From Blepharisma japonicum (lineage: Eukaryota > Ciliophora > Heterotrichea > Heterotrichida > Blepharismidae), in assembly GCA_949751835.1 (NCBI GenBank), contig CATKHK010000094.1, forward strand, positions 95,322-159,321: a stretch of 64,000 nucleotides of DNA. The letters run 5' to 3'. The notes below the pieces were generated by a model. It was given only the letters and a program-made list of their open reading frames with translations, ran no database searches and had not been told where the DNA came from. Positions 24,895 to 34,565 of this stretch are shown one piece after another; position 1 is the stretch's first letter, and each line of letters begins with the position of its first letter. A program made the translations under genes and the position numbers.

Positions 24895-25280
24895 CCTGCA
24901 AGTATTTTGGATTAATTGATGTTATATATTACCAATTTGGCTGTAAAATTCGTCATCTTTTTATCAGATTTAATCTATATGAATTTTTTAAACAGCATCA
25001 AGCTAGGTTTTCAGTTTTATGAATTTATTTTTATAAAAGGCATATGCAATTTAAAAAATACTTGAGACACTGAACAAAGATGGTATTAATTGTAGAGAAA
25101 ATTTTGGATATTGAGATTGCAAAAGCTATGCTATTAAATTGTATAATAAATATGAAGATATTAAGGCTTATTCCAGTTTTTAATTTTCTAAAATTTTTTG
25201 TAAAATCTAAATATTATTACTTATAAATATTTTTGGATTTTATGATGAAAATATGCTAATAATTAATCGAAAATCAGATT
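24895..25280. other. AT-rich intergenic region between divergent genes
   Basis: About 385 nt between the starts of two divergently transcribed genes, so it should hold both promoters. No ORF, tRNA-like fold or repeat was seen. Confidence 0.5.
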
Positions 25281-26093
25281 ATGCTTAAAATTAGGCCTGA
25301 ACTGAATGTTCATGATGTTATTTCTGAAATGCAAAACTGCAAAGAAAAAGATATTGAAAACAGTAAAAATGATGTGCCTTTTCCTTATATAGAATTATAT
25401 TCCAAGCATAAAAAATTTTGAGGAAGGAAAGAATCCCCAAAATGCTTAGACAGTTATGGTGAAATGCTATTTAAAACCCAAACGAAAATTTTGGGTAGAG
25501 AGAGGACACATATACACAATTACACTTTAAGATTTCTTGACTCTGATTATACTCAAGAAAAATCGATAAAAAAACCAAATAATTATGATTTGCCAAGCTA
25601 TATTGGAAAACCAGCCTTTGGGAAACCTCGGAATAAATCTGAAGTTACAGAAAAGCCTCAAAATAGAAGGAATACCCCAGTAAATTGAAAAACCATGCTA
25701 AAACAAACTGAAATTTTATTATGTGATGACTCCAGATTACCCTCATCAAGCCCTATTGTTAAGCAGAAATTCATGTTTCCAGTAATTCAATTCCAAAAAA
25801 ACGAAAATCAAAGAAGAGCATCTCCAAGTCTCTGCAAGTCGCCTTTGCAGCATACTTCTAGGAGATCAGATACCTACTCATTATCTCCTCATGAAAGAAC
25901 TATTAAAAATCCCAATAGTCCTTTAGCTCCTGAAATTCCCACATTTTCCACAAGTTCTACACCAATTGGCAAAACAATCATTCCACTCTCAAAAATCGGG
26001 ATGAATCAATCTTTCCAAACCAAAACCGATATCAGTCAAAATCCAATAATTTTAAAAACCGATGCAACAAACGACACTGAAGATTTATATTAA
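25281..26093 (+). CDS. Unknown disordered protein, 270 aa
   Basis: Runs from ATG 25281 (MLKIRPELNVHDVISEM) to TAA, with TGA-Trp at 25419-25421 and 25686-25688. The N-terminal 60 residues look partly helical. The rest is rich in Ser, Pro, Thr, Asn and Lys, with proline-directed motifs (SLSPHERT, NSPLAPEIP) that resemble phosphorylation sites. No domain recognised. It lies 70 nt upstream of another disordered plus-strand gene. Confidence 0.68.
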
Positions 26094-26165
26094 AGAGTCT
26101 TCTCAAAATTAGCTGCTTAATGAGAATTGAAATAAAAAATCCTTAATAACTTATTAATTTCTTTA

Positions 26166-26957
26166 ATGGAAAGCAGCCTAGCTTCAGCACATTCAACAAA
26201 CACATCTTTTAAAAGGCCAAAACCAACAATTCTAAAAAGAGTGGATCCTTTGAAAAAAGTTCCAGCACAAGAAGCATTGCCTGATAAAAAGAAAAGGTTT
26301 AAATTGTCTATAACTTTTCAAGATGAGATAGAAAAATCTTTTAATGACCAGCTTGAAAGCACAAAAGTTACCTCACAAACTCCTATATCTGAAACAACAC
26401 TAATAAACCTTAACAAAAATGAATCTTTCATTTCTAGTGCTAACGTTATCTCTCCAAAAATCCGTCCGAAATCAGCCAGACGACTTAAAACTACTTCAAA
26501 AGAAAAAGAGCCAAGAATCCCAATTACTGTATTATCTAACCACAAATACTTAAAAGAATCCACAAAAAACCGACTAGTCTATATGGTTGCCGAAGCTCTT
26601 CATTTTTCTCCAATTTCAACTGGAAAGAGATCAGTTTCAGTTCCTAGAAAATCTTCTCAAAATGAATACAATATTCCAGCTGTTGAATCTGAGCTTGATG
26701 TAGCACTACGCCAAATTAAAGAAAAAGAAAGGATTTTACGTCAAGAAAATCATTTTGGAAGTAAAGTAAGGAATCTTCAAATGAAGATTGAGAAGAGAAT
26801 TTACAGAAATGAAATCACTGAGCAGAAACCTAAAAAAAGAATTTTCAGAGTAAAAAGAAATGTTCCATTTGTGCTCAGTGAAGCAGGAAGAACTATTGAT
26901 TATAAATCATGCAATATATTGCCATCTGGAATACTTATTGAGCCTACATTTATATAA
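26166..26957 (+). CDS. Unknown Lys/Ser-rich protein, 263 aa
   Basis: An uninterrupted frame from ATG 26166 to TAA 26955. The sequence is basic and largely disordered at the N-terminus (FKRPKPTILKRVDPLKK, KIRPKSARRLKTTSKE). A single likely helix sits near 175-215 (LDVALRQIKEKERILRQE), and the C-terminal segment (NVPFVLSEAGRTIDYKSC) is more ordered. No family recognised. The PKSARR-type clusters are seen in some microtubule-associated ciliary proteins, but that is weak evidence. Confidence 0.68.
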   Translation: MESSLASAHSTNTSFKRPKPTILKRVDPLKKVPAQEALPDKKKRFKLSITFQDEIEKSFNDQLESTKVTSQTPISETTLINLNKNESFISSANVISPKIRPKSARRLKTTSKEKEPRIPITVLSNHKYLKESTKNRLVYMVAEALHFSPISTGKRSVSVPRKSSQNEYNIPAVESELDVALRQIKEKERILRQENHFGSKVRNLQMKIEKRIYRNEITEQKPKKRIFRVKRNVPFVLSEAGRTIDYKSCNILPSGILIEPTFI

Positions 26958-27551
26958 TTAATCGGTTTAACAATTTTTTATTTGATATGCTTTTAATATT
27001 ATTAAATAATTTCCATGCATATTCAATTTTTATATTAAAACAACTATTATTTAAATTTTATATTAATTATAGATCTTTAATTTATGAAATCTATTCATTT
27101 TTCTCAAATCTTTGATTGGAAAAATATAAGAAAAGTCTAAAATTTAAATTAAAAAGCGTTTTGGATTTAAACAAAGCTAATATTTTCAATAAAATTTTTA
27201 ATTTGAATTCTAAAATAATAGCTCTTATTATTGTTTTTGGAGCGCCGAGCATTGACTGAATTTAGCATAATTGATATCAATTTATATTACTCATTTTGCT
27301 CTTCAAGAGAATAAATTGTGAGATAAAATAATTATTTAAACGATATTCATTTTTATCAGAATTTAACTTTAATTCAAAAATTCAATCCATCTACAGCAAA
27401 GTAATAAAAATATTAACCACCGTTTGAACGACTTATAAAAATCTTTCCATCATCTTCTATAATATTAATTATTCTTTGAAATATCTTCCCATTAAATATC
27501 TAATAAGCTCAGATTTATTTTGAAACTAATGATTCCATTATAAATTTAATA
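26958..27551. other. Longest gene-free stretch in the window
   Basis: About 590 nt of AT-rich DNA between two same-strand genes. I checked both strands for ORFs, intron-joined frames and tRNA-like cloverleafs and found nothing supportable. It probably holds the 3' region of one gene and the promoter of the next. Confidence 0.5.
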
Positions 27552-29417
27552 ATGGGTGCATGCTGCGGAAAACAAACAACAATCATCGTCAACTTCAACG
27601 GCCAAACAGCCCAGCTCAGCAACATCACTTCCTTAGATATGATTATCCGAAAATGTAAAGCTACGTTCAAAGAAACTGGAAAAGGCCCATATGTTCTTTT
27701 CCTCAATACAAAGAAATTAACTTCAGACAATGAGCTCGCCCAAGCCTGCAGGGTTTCAAGTAAAGTCACTTTAAACTTCGTCAAAGAAGAAGTCCCTACA
27801 ATTACAAGCTCCGACCCTCTATTTTCGCTTTCCCAAAACGTTTGTCGTGTAATTCGAGGCGATATCTATTTTTCAGCAATTCTTCTGACCCCTGAGTATG
27901 TATTGATAGCTAAAAACGCTTGTCCCAGTAAATCTGACATAACTTCACTTGCAATAGTGATTCCAGGGATCAAAAAGCCTCAAAAATTCAGTTTAAAAAT
28001 TTATGCCGCAATAATGGACGTAGCTGTCATATTGAAACTTGAGCTTGAAGAAAAAGATGTAGAAGCATTAGGTAAAAGAAGCAAAATTAGATTTAATACA
28101 GATGATATTGCGAAAAATGAAGAAATCAATGCTCTATTTTATGGCAAGGAAAGTGCAATAGATAAAAGCAAATCAAACGCAATTCCATTTGACCAATTCC
28201 ATTTCCAACTCCCTATTACTTTAAATAAAGAAGCTCAAGGAGGTTTGATATGTGGTAAAAAAGGGATTATGAAAGGAATTATTCTGGAAAATCAAGGCGG
28301 AAAAGGACTTTGCTTGTCCAGCAAAGCTATTGTTGATGAGCTACAGAAACTTGCAAAAGAAGGAAAATCAAGAAATAAGAAAGTCTGCCAAGGACTATGT
28401 GCTTATTTCAATATTGAATTTGAAGATGAAGCTGAAGCTGAGGCTGAAATTGAAGTTGAGCCACCAAAAGAAGTAGTCACGGTAAAAGTTGAAGAAAAAG
28501 AAGTAATGGAGGAAGGATTTGATGATTTGCAAATGTTTAGCAATACGAAAAAGAATACACAAGAGGCTGAGGATGGCAAAGAAGAAAACCCTCAATTAGA
28601 ATTCAATTTAGACCTCCAAGTTCCTCCTCAACAGAAAGAATTGATATACTCTGAAGCTGGATTCTATATTAATCCACTCAGCAATCAGCTTGTGTCATAT
28701 CATCCAAAAGAGTGCTCAGTAACTCACCATGAAGTTACAATAGGCATAAAGACAGGTTACAGCTTAACGCAAACATCAATTGGTCTAATTATAGTCAGCG
28801 GCAATAAAGCTTGGCTTTGGGACACTTATTCATTTTCACCTATAAGCAATTTAAGTTTTTCTCATAAGAATCATACTGCTTGTCTCCACAATGACTCTCT
28901 TGTAGTTATTAGTGGGAAAGATACAGTAGAAGTTGAAGCATTGAGCTTAAGATCTATGTCTTGGAAAACACTGGAACCATTAGAAAAGCCACGAGAATTC
29001 GCTGCTTCTTTTTCAGTAGGGAATGATTTATACGTAGTTGGAGGAATAAAATCAGGAAAACCTTGCAGATCAGTTATCAGACTTAATAGAAGATGGGATA
29101 AATTATCATTTAAACTACCTCAAAGATTGTCAAGTCTCGGAGCAATCGGATTTGAAGATAATTTCTTAATTTTTGGAGGACTTAATGAAGAAGGTGAAGA
29201 GAACCCTAATGCTTGGAGTATCACTTTTGAAGGAAAAATAAAAGAATTAGGACAAACTCCAGTAAAAGGCACGTTTTGGGGACATCAGCCAGGTAAATGT
29301 GAAAACGAGTATACCTACTGCACTAGAAATGCTCGTATCTTGTCCTATGATTCCAGAAGAAGAAAGTTCTATTTAGTATCCATTGGCAACAATGATGAGA
29401 GCTTTATAATAAGCTAA
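27552..29417 (+). CDS. MGACCG lipid-anchored protein: ubiquitin-like, trypsin/HtrA-like (inactive) and kelch domains
   Basis: 621 aa, ATG 27552 to TAA 29415, no TGA codons. It starts MGACCGK, a strong N-myristoylation plus palmitoylation signal. Residues 8-80 look like a ubiquitin-like fold. Residues 90-270 follow a chymotrypsin/HtrA pattern (TPEYVLIAKNAC, DVAVILKLE, EAQGGLICGKKGIMKGIIL, then a helix IVDELQKL). The catalytic His and Ser positions appear changed (the AAH region reads IAKNAC, GxSGG reads EAQGG), leaving only the Asp. An acidic linker (295-345) leads to a kelch-type propeller (about 360-621) with repeats such as SFSVGNDLYVVGGIKSG and IGFEDNFLIFGGLNEEG. A membrane-bound scaffold is more likely than an active protease. 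Confidence 0.8.
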   Translation: MGACCGKQTTIIVNFNGQTAQLSNITSLDMIIRKCKATFKETGKGPYVLFLNTKKLTSDNELAQACRVSSKVTLNFVKEEVPTITSSDPLFSLSQNVCRVIRGDIYFSAILLTPEYVLIAKNACPSKSDITSLAIVIPGIKKPQKFSLKIYAAIMDVAVILKLELEEKDVEALGKRSKIRFNTDDIAKNEEINALFYGKESAIDKSKSNAIPFDQFHFQLPITLNKEAQGGLICGKKGIMKGIILENQGGKGLCLSSKAIVDELQKLAKEGKSRNKKVCQGLCAYFNIEFEDEAEAEAEIEVEPPKEVVTVKVEEKEVMEEGFDDLQMFSNTKKNTQEAEDGKEENPQLEFNLDLQVPPQQKELIYSEAGFYINPLSNQLVSYHPKECSVTHHEVTIGIKTGYSLTQTSIGLIIVSGNKAWLWDTYSFSPISNLSFSHKNHTACLHNDSLVVISGKDTVEVEALSLRSMSWKTLEPLEKPREFAASFSVGNDLYVVGGIKSGKPCRSVIRLNRRWDKLSFKLPQRLSSLGAIGFEDNFLIFGGLNEEGEENPNAWSITFEGKIKELGQTPVKGTFWGHQPGKCENEYTYCTRNARILSYDSRRRKFYLVSIGNNDESFIIS

Positions 29418-29449
29418 ATATTTCTTATCAAACACTCCATATTTTAAAT

Positions 29450-29887
29450 ATGCCTATTAACATCATTGACGCTTTGGAGAGCGACAAACAAGTAGATGAG
29501 TTTATTGTAAGGAGAGAGGAGTCATCACAAGGGATCATTTCACATTATAAAGGAGATAACATTGAAAAAGAAATTTTAAAGCTACCAACTAGCGATCATG
29601 AAGGGGTATTGAAAAAAGTAAGACTCAGGGAAATGAGAAAATTGAAGAAATATAGAGATATTTTTGAAGTCAAATTAAAAGATATGAAAGCGTGCATGAA
29701 ATTTTGTGAGAAAAAGAAGGAGCCGTGGGGAGATGTGTTTGAGAGAGGCAGCAAGGCTGGCTTATTCAAAGATACTGAGAGTAAAGTGATAAGTTTGAAG
29801 GGTGGAGAAAAAGAAAAGAAATCGAGTAGAGTAGAGAAATTAGAAGATCCTCTTGGATTTTTGGGATGTTATAGTCAAAATAATTAA
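29450..29887 (+). CDS. Small basic helical protein, 145 aa
   Basis: An uninterrupted frame from ATG 29450 (MPINIIDALESDKQVDEF) to TAA 29885, starting 32 nt after the preceding stop. It is rich in Lys and Glu with a predicted helix over LKKVRLREMRKLKKYRDIFEVKLKD-like sequence at 50-80, and ends near LGFLGCYSQNN. No domain recognised. The very short gap means its promoter must lie within or beside the upstream gene's 3' end. Confidence 0.65.
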   Translation: MPINIIDALESDKQVDEFIVRREESSQGIISHYKGDNIEKEILKLPTSDHEGVLKKVRLREMRKLKKYRDIFEVKLKDMKACMKFCEKKKEPWGDVFERGSKAGLFKDTESKVISLKGGEKEKKSSRVEKLEDPLGFLGCYSQNN

Positions 29888-30354
29888 TTCGTTTTCTAGT
29901 TTTAAAATTTAAAAAAAGATGGTAAATTTAGATATAAGTAAATATTAATAGCTGATGTGAATTAAATATAAATAAAAAGTAAATTCTTAAAGAGTAGTTT
30001 ACCAAATAATTTTTTTAAATTTCAGTTAATTTAAATTCTGCCTATACAATAATAAGTATCTATTATTTCTAACAGAGGTTAAATGGGGTAAAAGCTTATT
30101 TGTTTTAATATTTGCTGTTTTCTATAATCACAATTGATATTTCCATAATTTTCCATCAAATATGATATAATAACATTTCGTTAATTTTTTTACTACTAGT
30201 GCCTATTTAAAAGACTTAACTTTATATCCAATTTAAAATAATTAATTTATCTCTAATTTTCTATATTAGCAAGAGCAGCTATTTTTAACAGCAAGCGTTA
30301 CTTTATCCTAAAAAACCCAGGAGAAATGGCTTGCTGCTCTTCGATAAAATATAA
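29888..30354. other. AT-rich intergenic region
   Basis: About 465 nt upstream of the AGC-kinase gene. It is very AT-rich with TA-rich runs. No ORF or RNA gene recognised. It presumably holds the kinase promoter. Confidence 0.5.
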
Positions 30355-31446
30355 ATGGGCAACTGCAATTTTCGAACCGAAAACACTGACCCTACAATAT
30401 GTAAGCCTTAATCAGCTCTTAACCATCATCAATTTCAGTTTCACTACCCAATTGGCAAAGGAGGCTTTGGCAAAGTTTGGCGTGTTGTACACAAAAAAAC
30501 AAAAGTTTCTTATGCTATGAAAGAAATGCAAAAAAGGCGAATTATCTGCAAAAAAAGCGTTCATTCAGTAATGAACGAAAGAAGGCTACTAGCTATATTG
30601 CGTCATCCATTTATCGTTAATATGAGATTTGCTTTTCAAGACCGAGAAAACTTGTACTTGGCTATGGATTTGATGCCTGGAGGCGACTTGCGCTTTCATT
30701 TGGGACGACAAAGAAGGTTTACAGAGGAGCAGACACGTTTTTTTGTAGCTTGTATTTTGAGTGGGCTTGAATATCTTCATATGAATGGAATTATTCATAG
30801 AGACATCAAGCCAGAAAATCTTGTTTTAGATGATAAAGGCTATGTTAGACTTACTGACTTCGGGATTGCAAGGATTTGGCAACCTGAAAATGGAAATGAA
30901 ACATCAGGGACCCCAGGGTATATGGCACCTGAAGTAATTTGTAGGCAAAATCATAATATTCAAGCTGACTATTTTGCAGTTGGGGTTATAGTTTATGAGT
31001 TCATGCTTGGAAGAAGACCATATCTAGGAAAAAATAGAAAAGAAATAAGAGATGCCATTTTGGCAAGACAGGTACAAATAAGAAAACCAGATATCCCTGA
31101 AGGATGGTCAGTAGAAGCTGCAGATTTTGCAAATAAACTTTTACAAAGAAAACCCCAACAAAGATTAGGGCTAAATGGTCCGAATGAAGTAAAATCTCAT
31201 GCTTGGCTTAGAAACGTAAGTTGGCAAAAAATATTTGAAAAATCCCAACTGTCACCTTTTATTCCATCCCAAGAAAATAACTTTGATAGTAAACAAGTAA
31301 TGAATGAATGAAAAGACGAAGCTGAGCTTGCAGAGGTCAAGGAGTCTTCAATGCAAGACTTATTTGTTGGGTATTTCTTCGATGCTACTCTACAGCCTGA
31401 TAATAACAATATCACTCAGCCAAAAGAGCAGACATTTAAGAATTAA
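30355..31446 (+). CDS. AGC-family protein kinase, STK32/YANK-like, with myristoylation signal
   Basis: The start is ATG 30355 (MGNCNFRTENTDPTI), joined through a 15-nt intron at 30401-30415 to the kinase frame. The nearby ATG at 30326 is in a different frame and does not lead into the kinase. TGA at 31309 is Trp and the stop is TAA 31444, giving 358 aa. Motifs: IGKGGFGKVW, YAMKEM (catalytic Lys), GIIHRDIKPENL, LTDFG, SGTPGYMAPE, and RLGLNGPNEVKSHAW, typical of AGC kinases. The MGNC start, the VNMRFAFQD and GGDLRFHL segments and the GRRPY motif are like STK32 (YANK) kinases, which are also myristoylated. There is no clear hydrophobic motif at the end. Confidence 0.92.
30401..30415 (+). other. 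15-nt intron in AGC kinase gene
   Basis: GTAAGCCTTAATCAG. Removing it joins the MGNC start exon to the kinase frame (codon split 1/2, giving Ser). It has the TA at positions 9-10 seen in every other 15-nt intron here; the A at position 10 is the presumed branch point. Confidence 0.9.
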
Positions 31447-31477
31447 TGTATTAAATAATGAATTAAATTTACTAATA

Positions 31478-32380
31478 TTATAAGAAGAAATTGTCAGACC
31501 TAGTAGAAACTGTGATTTCGAACTGAATTCATTCGTCTTGTTTGATAAGCTCGAACTCTTCATAGTCTACAACTGTTCTATAGTTTTCTATTTGGGATGT
31601 TTCATCATTTTTAACTGCAGAATATGAATATACGCAGTTCACAAATCCTATTCTAAGGGTGTTATGAAGTTTTTCGTTACAAATTACACACTTTTCGCTA
31701 TTAAGGAGGCTCATTTCAGCAATTAAATTAAAATGGCCTATTCCTTTATTAACTGAAACAATTTGCTTGTAGGCTAAACAATCCACGTTCATACAAAGCC
31801 CTTCTTTGACCAGTCCTGATTTTTTGATTTTTCATGGGCTTAGTATGCTTTCATAGGGCTTCAAATTAGAAAATACATCGAGAGCTTCATTTCCTATATT
31901 AGGAACTAAATCATCAGGTGAAAGCTCTAAATCTTTATACACAATTTTCAAGTCCATTTGTGTGCAGCATGTCTTGGACTTCAGAATTTCTTCTTGAAGC
32001 TGAGAAAAGGTTGATCCTCTTTTGATAAATACACATATACACTCTTCTGTACAGCAATGAAGCCTTATATTTATAAAGTCTTTTCCTTTAGTTTCTTCTT
32101 TTGGAACCACAGAAATCGAGACTTTTTCACCATTTTTGGCATTTAGATCCAAAAAAGTTGTAGGGTCATGAGAGCTGTGAAATTTGCTTCGAAATTTGAG
32201 CAAAATTTTATATTTCTGTTGTGAATATGAAGAAAGTAGTGCTTTCTTAATTTCGCTATGAATTTGGCGAAATGAGGTTTCTTTTGGAATTCATTGTTTT
32301 CTTGTTCAGCTAGAGAAATATCGTTTATCAAATGAAAATATGATTTTTACAGATGTTGTTCGAGACCCGCATCCACCCAT
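31478..32380 (-). CDS. MGGCGS protein with ubiquitin-like region and Cys-rich C-terminal domain, 300 aa
   Basis: The frame starts at ATG 32378-32380 (MGGCGSRTTSV), a myristoylation/palmitoylation signal. It runs through TGA-Trp codons (including 31832 and 31529) to TAA 31478. Residues 75-165 look ubiquitin-like (INIRLHCCTEECICVFI, then a strand ending MDLKIVYKDLEL). Residues 180-260 hold a Cys-rich domain with GHFNLIAEM, CVICNEKL and GFVNCVYSYSA, a pattern common to a protist family of ubiquitin-like plus zinc-ribbon proteins whose function is not known to me. It is convergent with the AGC kinase, 31 nt between stops. Confidence 0.75.
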
Positions 32381-32815
32381 TTATATATTACTTTAGTTCG
32401 TTTTTTTAAAGTAAACCTGATATAATAGGTGTATTGCAACTTAAAATAATTTTTAAGCATACTTAATATGTAAACGCTTGGAAGTTCTTATAAAGGAACA
32501 AATTGAATTCAAGCAAATTTATTAATAAAGAATCGAAGATCTATATGACTGCAATACTAATCCATAGGATAAAATGGCTGAAGCAAAATTTAATATATAT
32601 AATGTCAAAAATTCATCTTTATTTGTAATTAAAATTTTATTTTTAATTAATAATTGTGATGCTTCTGATGGCTTTTACCAAGGACATTTCTTATATATTT
32701 ATAGCTATCTGCAAGTAATATTATTTCTAGAAATTTATTTCTTTAGTGTCTTTTAATTTTTAATATATATTTACATACAGAATTGACTTTATTTAATTAT
32801 CATCTGATGAGTGAT
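32381..32815. other. Intergenic region with one weak small ORF
   Basis: About 435 nt. It contains a 60-codon plus-strand ORF at 32574-32756 (MAEAKFNIYNVKN) that is Phe/Ile/Leu-rich in a manner expected of AT-rich non-coding DNA. I do not call it a gene. Confidence 0.4.
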
Positions 32816-33928
32816 TTATGATTTATATAAAATAACCGCATCAGCTTCGTCTTCGCTATCTATTTCTTTCAATTCATTTTCTTCATCAAACACAAGCTCT
32901 CGTTCAATTTGTGGCTTAAATAAATTTTCTGGAAAACTTTGATCACCATCAATCTTTCTGAAATTAATAAACTCTTTTCCATAAACCCCTACATCTTCTG
33001 AATTCTGTGAATCATTAAAAACCACCACAAATCTCTTCGCTCACTTTGCATTGTTCATTTTTCGCTTAATGTTGCTTATCTGATAAGCACTTTTTTTGCA
33101 AACATGCAATAAAATATCCTCAATTTTACTCATGTTATTTTTTTCGCTGTTTAGTTTTGAGTATGAGATAGGGGTCTTATTGATTCCTTTTAAAAAATTA
33201 TTGTATTCAGGAGCTTCTATACTTGGTTCATTTAGTAAAATTGAACTCCCAGGCCCAACTTGTGTGTGATTTGAGGTAAAAGAGCTTTTTATTAAATCAG
33301 AAAGTCTTTCGGTGCTCAGCAGCTCATTTTTAGGGAAAGAACTCGAATCGAAAGAAGAGCTCTTTTTTAGTTTTTCTAGCAGTATTTCTTTAAGTTGTTT
33401 GATCCTTTTGGCTTTATTTTTTGATTTCTCAGAGTCTTTGTTTGCAATTATCTCCATCATTTCTTCAAAAACCTCAAGACCAAGTGGAGATTCTTGTTCA
33501 GGGAAATCAATTTGGCTTTGTTCTTCTGCGTTATTGGCTGCGACTGGAGTTTCATCATACTCATACATCTCTGGCACAACTTGATTATTAGAGTATTTGC
33601 TTAAACAGCAGTTTCCGTTTAACTCTTCACTTTTTTCCGAATTTGAAGGTGGAGACTTACTCCCAAAGCTTCTGAGTTCTGTAAAATAGGCATGTGTCCC
33701 ACTTATCGTTCGTTTGTGGCTTGGCTTATTTGGGGTTGATAATGCTTTTAATTTAAACTCATCAATTGAATAAGTGCTTCTATGAGTAGGACTTTTTTTC
33801 TCATCGTATCCAAGTCTAACAATTGAGCTTTCCTCTTCATCTTCTTGGTTTCGGCCCAAGTAAAAAAGTCTTTCCTCGCTGGTGAAGTTAGGTATTTTAT
33901 AATTAGTTCTTAGATAGTTTGCCTTCAT
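32816..33928 (-). CDS. Unknown Ser/Glu-rich protein, 370 aa
   Basis: From ATG 33926-33928 (MKANYLRTNYKIPNF) to TAA 32816, with a TGA-Trp at 33041. The N-terminal half is disordered with SP/TP sites (KKSPTHRST, STPNKPSHKRTISG). Residues 160-200 are an acidic-then-basic helix, and the C-terminal 70 residues have a strand-like KRFVVVFNDSQ followed by an acidic tail. No domain recognised. It is divergent from the next gene, with 54 nt between start codons, implying a shared bidirectional promoter. Confidence 0.7.
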
Positions 33929-33982
33929 TTATTATCAAATAAACTCATATGAAAATCAGCCTTTGTGAATAATTAATAAATT

Positions 33983-34402
33983 ATGAGTGATTTACCACAG
34001 CTAAGAGAACGAGCATATTCATCAATGGCATACCACGAATATAAAAAACTTCGAGTTTATGCTCCAAGTCCTGAAATAAAACCATTGGACTCTGCTGAAC
34101 TTCCTCCTCCGATTTCACTGACACCATCTGCAATTGAGTCCAACACCTACTCTGTTGAAACATTATTACGAGAGCAAGAAGAAGACCAGCTATTAATAAA
34201 AATTTTGAAAAAAACGACTTATGAGCAGTCCATGCAAATTGATAAATTGCAAGCTAATATTAATGAACTCAAGCATACAATTGATGCATTGAAGCGACAG
34301 GTAAGGGAACAGAGCGAAGACTCGCCTCCAAGATCAACTGGATTTTTTCAGCAAGCGATTTTGGCAAGAAGCAGAAGTAACAGCACAGCAGATGCTGATT
34401 AA
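33983..34402 (+). CDS. Small coiled-coil protein, 139 aa
   Basis: An uninterrupted frame from ATG 33983 (MSDLPQLRERAYSS) to TAA 34400. A Pro/Ser-rich N-terminal 50 residues precedes a coiled coil (about 58-110, IDKLQANINELKHTIDALK) and a Ser/Arg tail. No family recognised. Confidence 0.65.
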   Translation: MSDLPQLRERAYSSMAYHEYKKLRVYAPSPEIKPLDSAELPPPISLTPSAIESNTYSVETLLREQEEDQLLIKILKKTTYEQSMQIDKLQANINELKHTIDALKRQVREQSEDSPPRSTGFFQQAILARSRSNSTADAD

Positions 34403-34565
34403 TTCATAATACTATTTATATTTTTATCTTTCTTTCCCAGTTAAACTCCATATGTTTTTGTAATTTTTTAAAATATAGCAATTTTTGCAAGCTAGTAATC
34501 TGTTTTTCTGCCAAAATTTTTCCTTTTAATGAGTTAATTATACTGAATGAAATTACGATTACCTC

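Noticed and set aside
30326-30520. 64-aa ORF starting MACCSSIKYK before the AGC kinase
   Set aside because: Wrong frame for the kinase. The frame from ATG 30355 joins the kinase exactly through a 15-nt intron and gives a myristoylation start.
32574-32756. 60-codon plus-strand ORF starting MAEAKFNIYN
   Set aside because: Phe/Ile/Leu/Tyr-rich product from very AT-rich DNA, with no homology pattern and no partner exon.
33981-34163. Minus-strand 60-aa ORF
   Set aside because: It lies wholly antisense to the 139-aa coiled-coil gene and has weaker composition.
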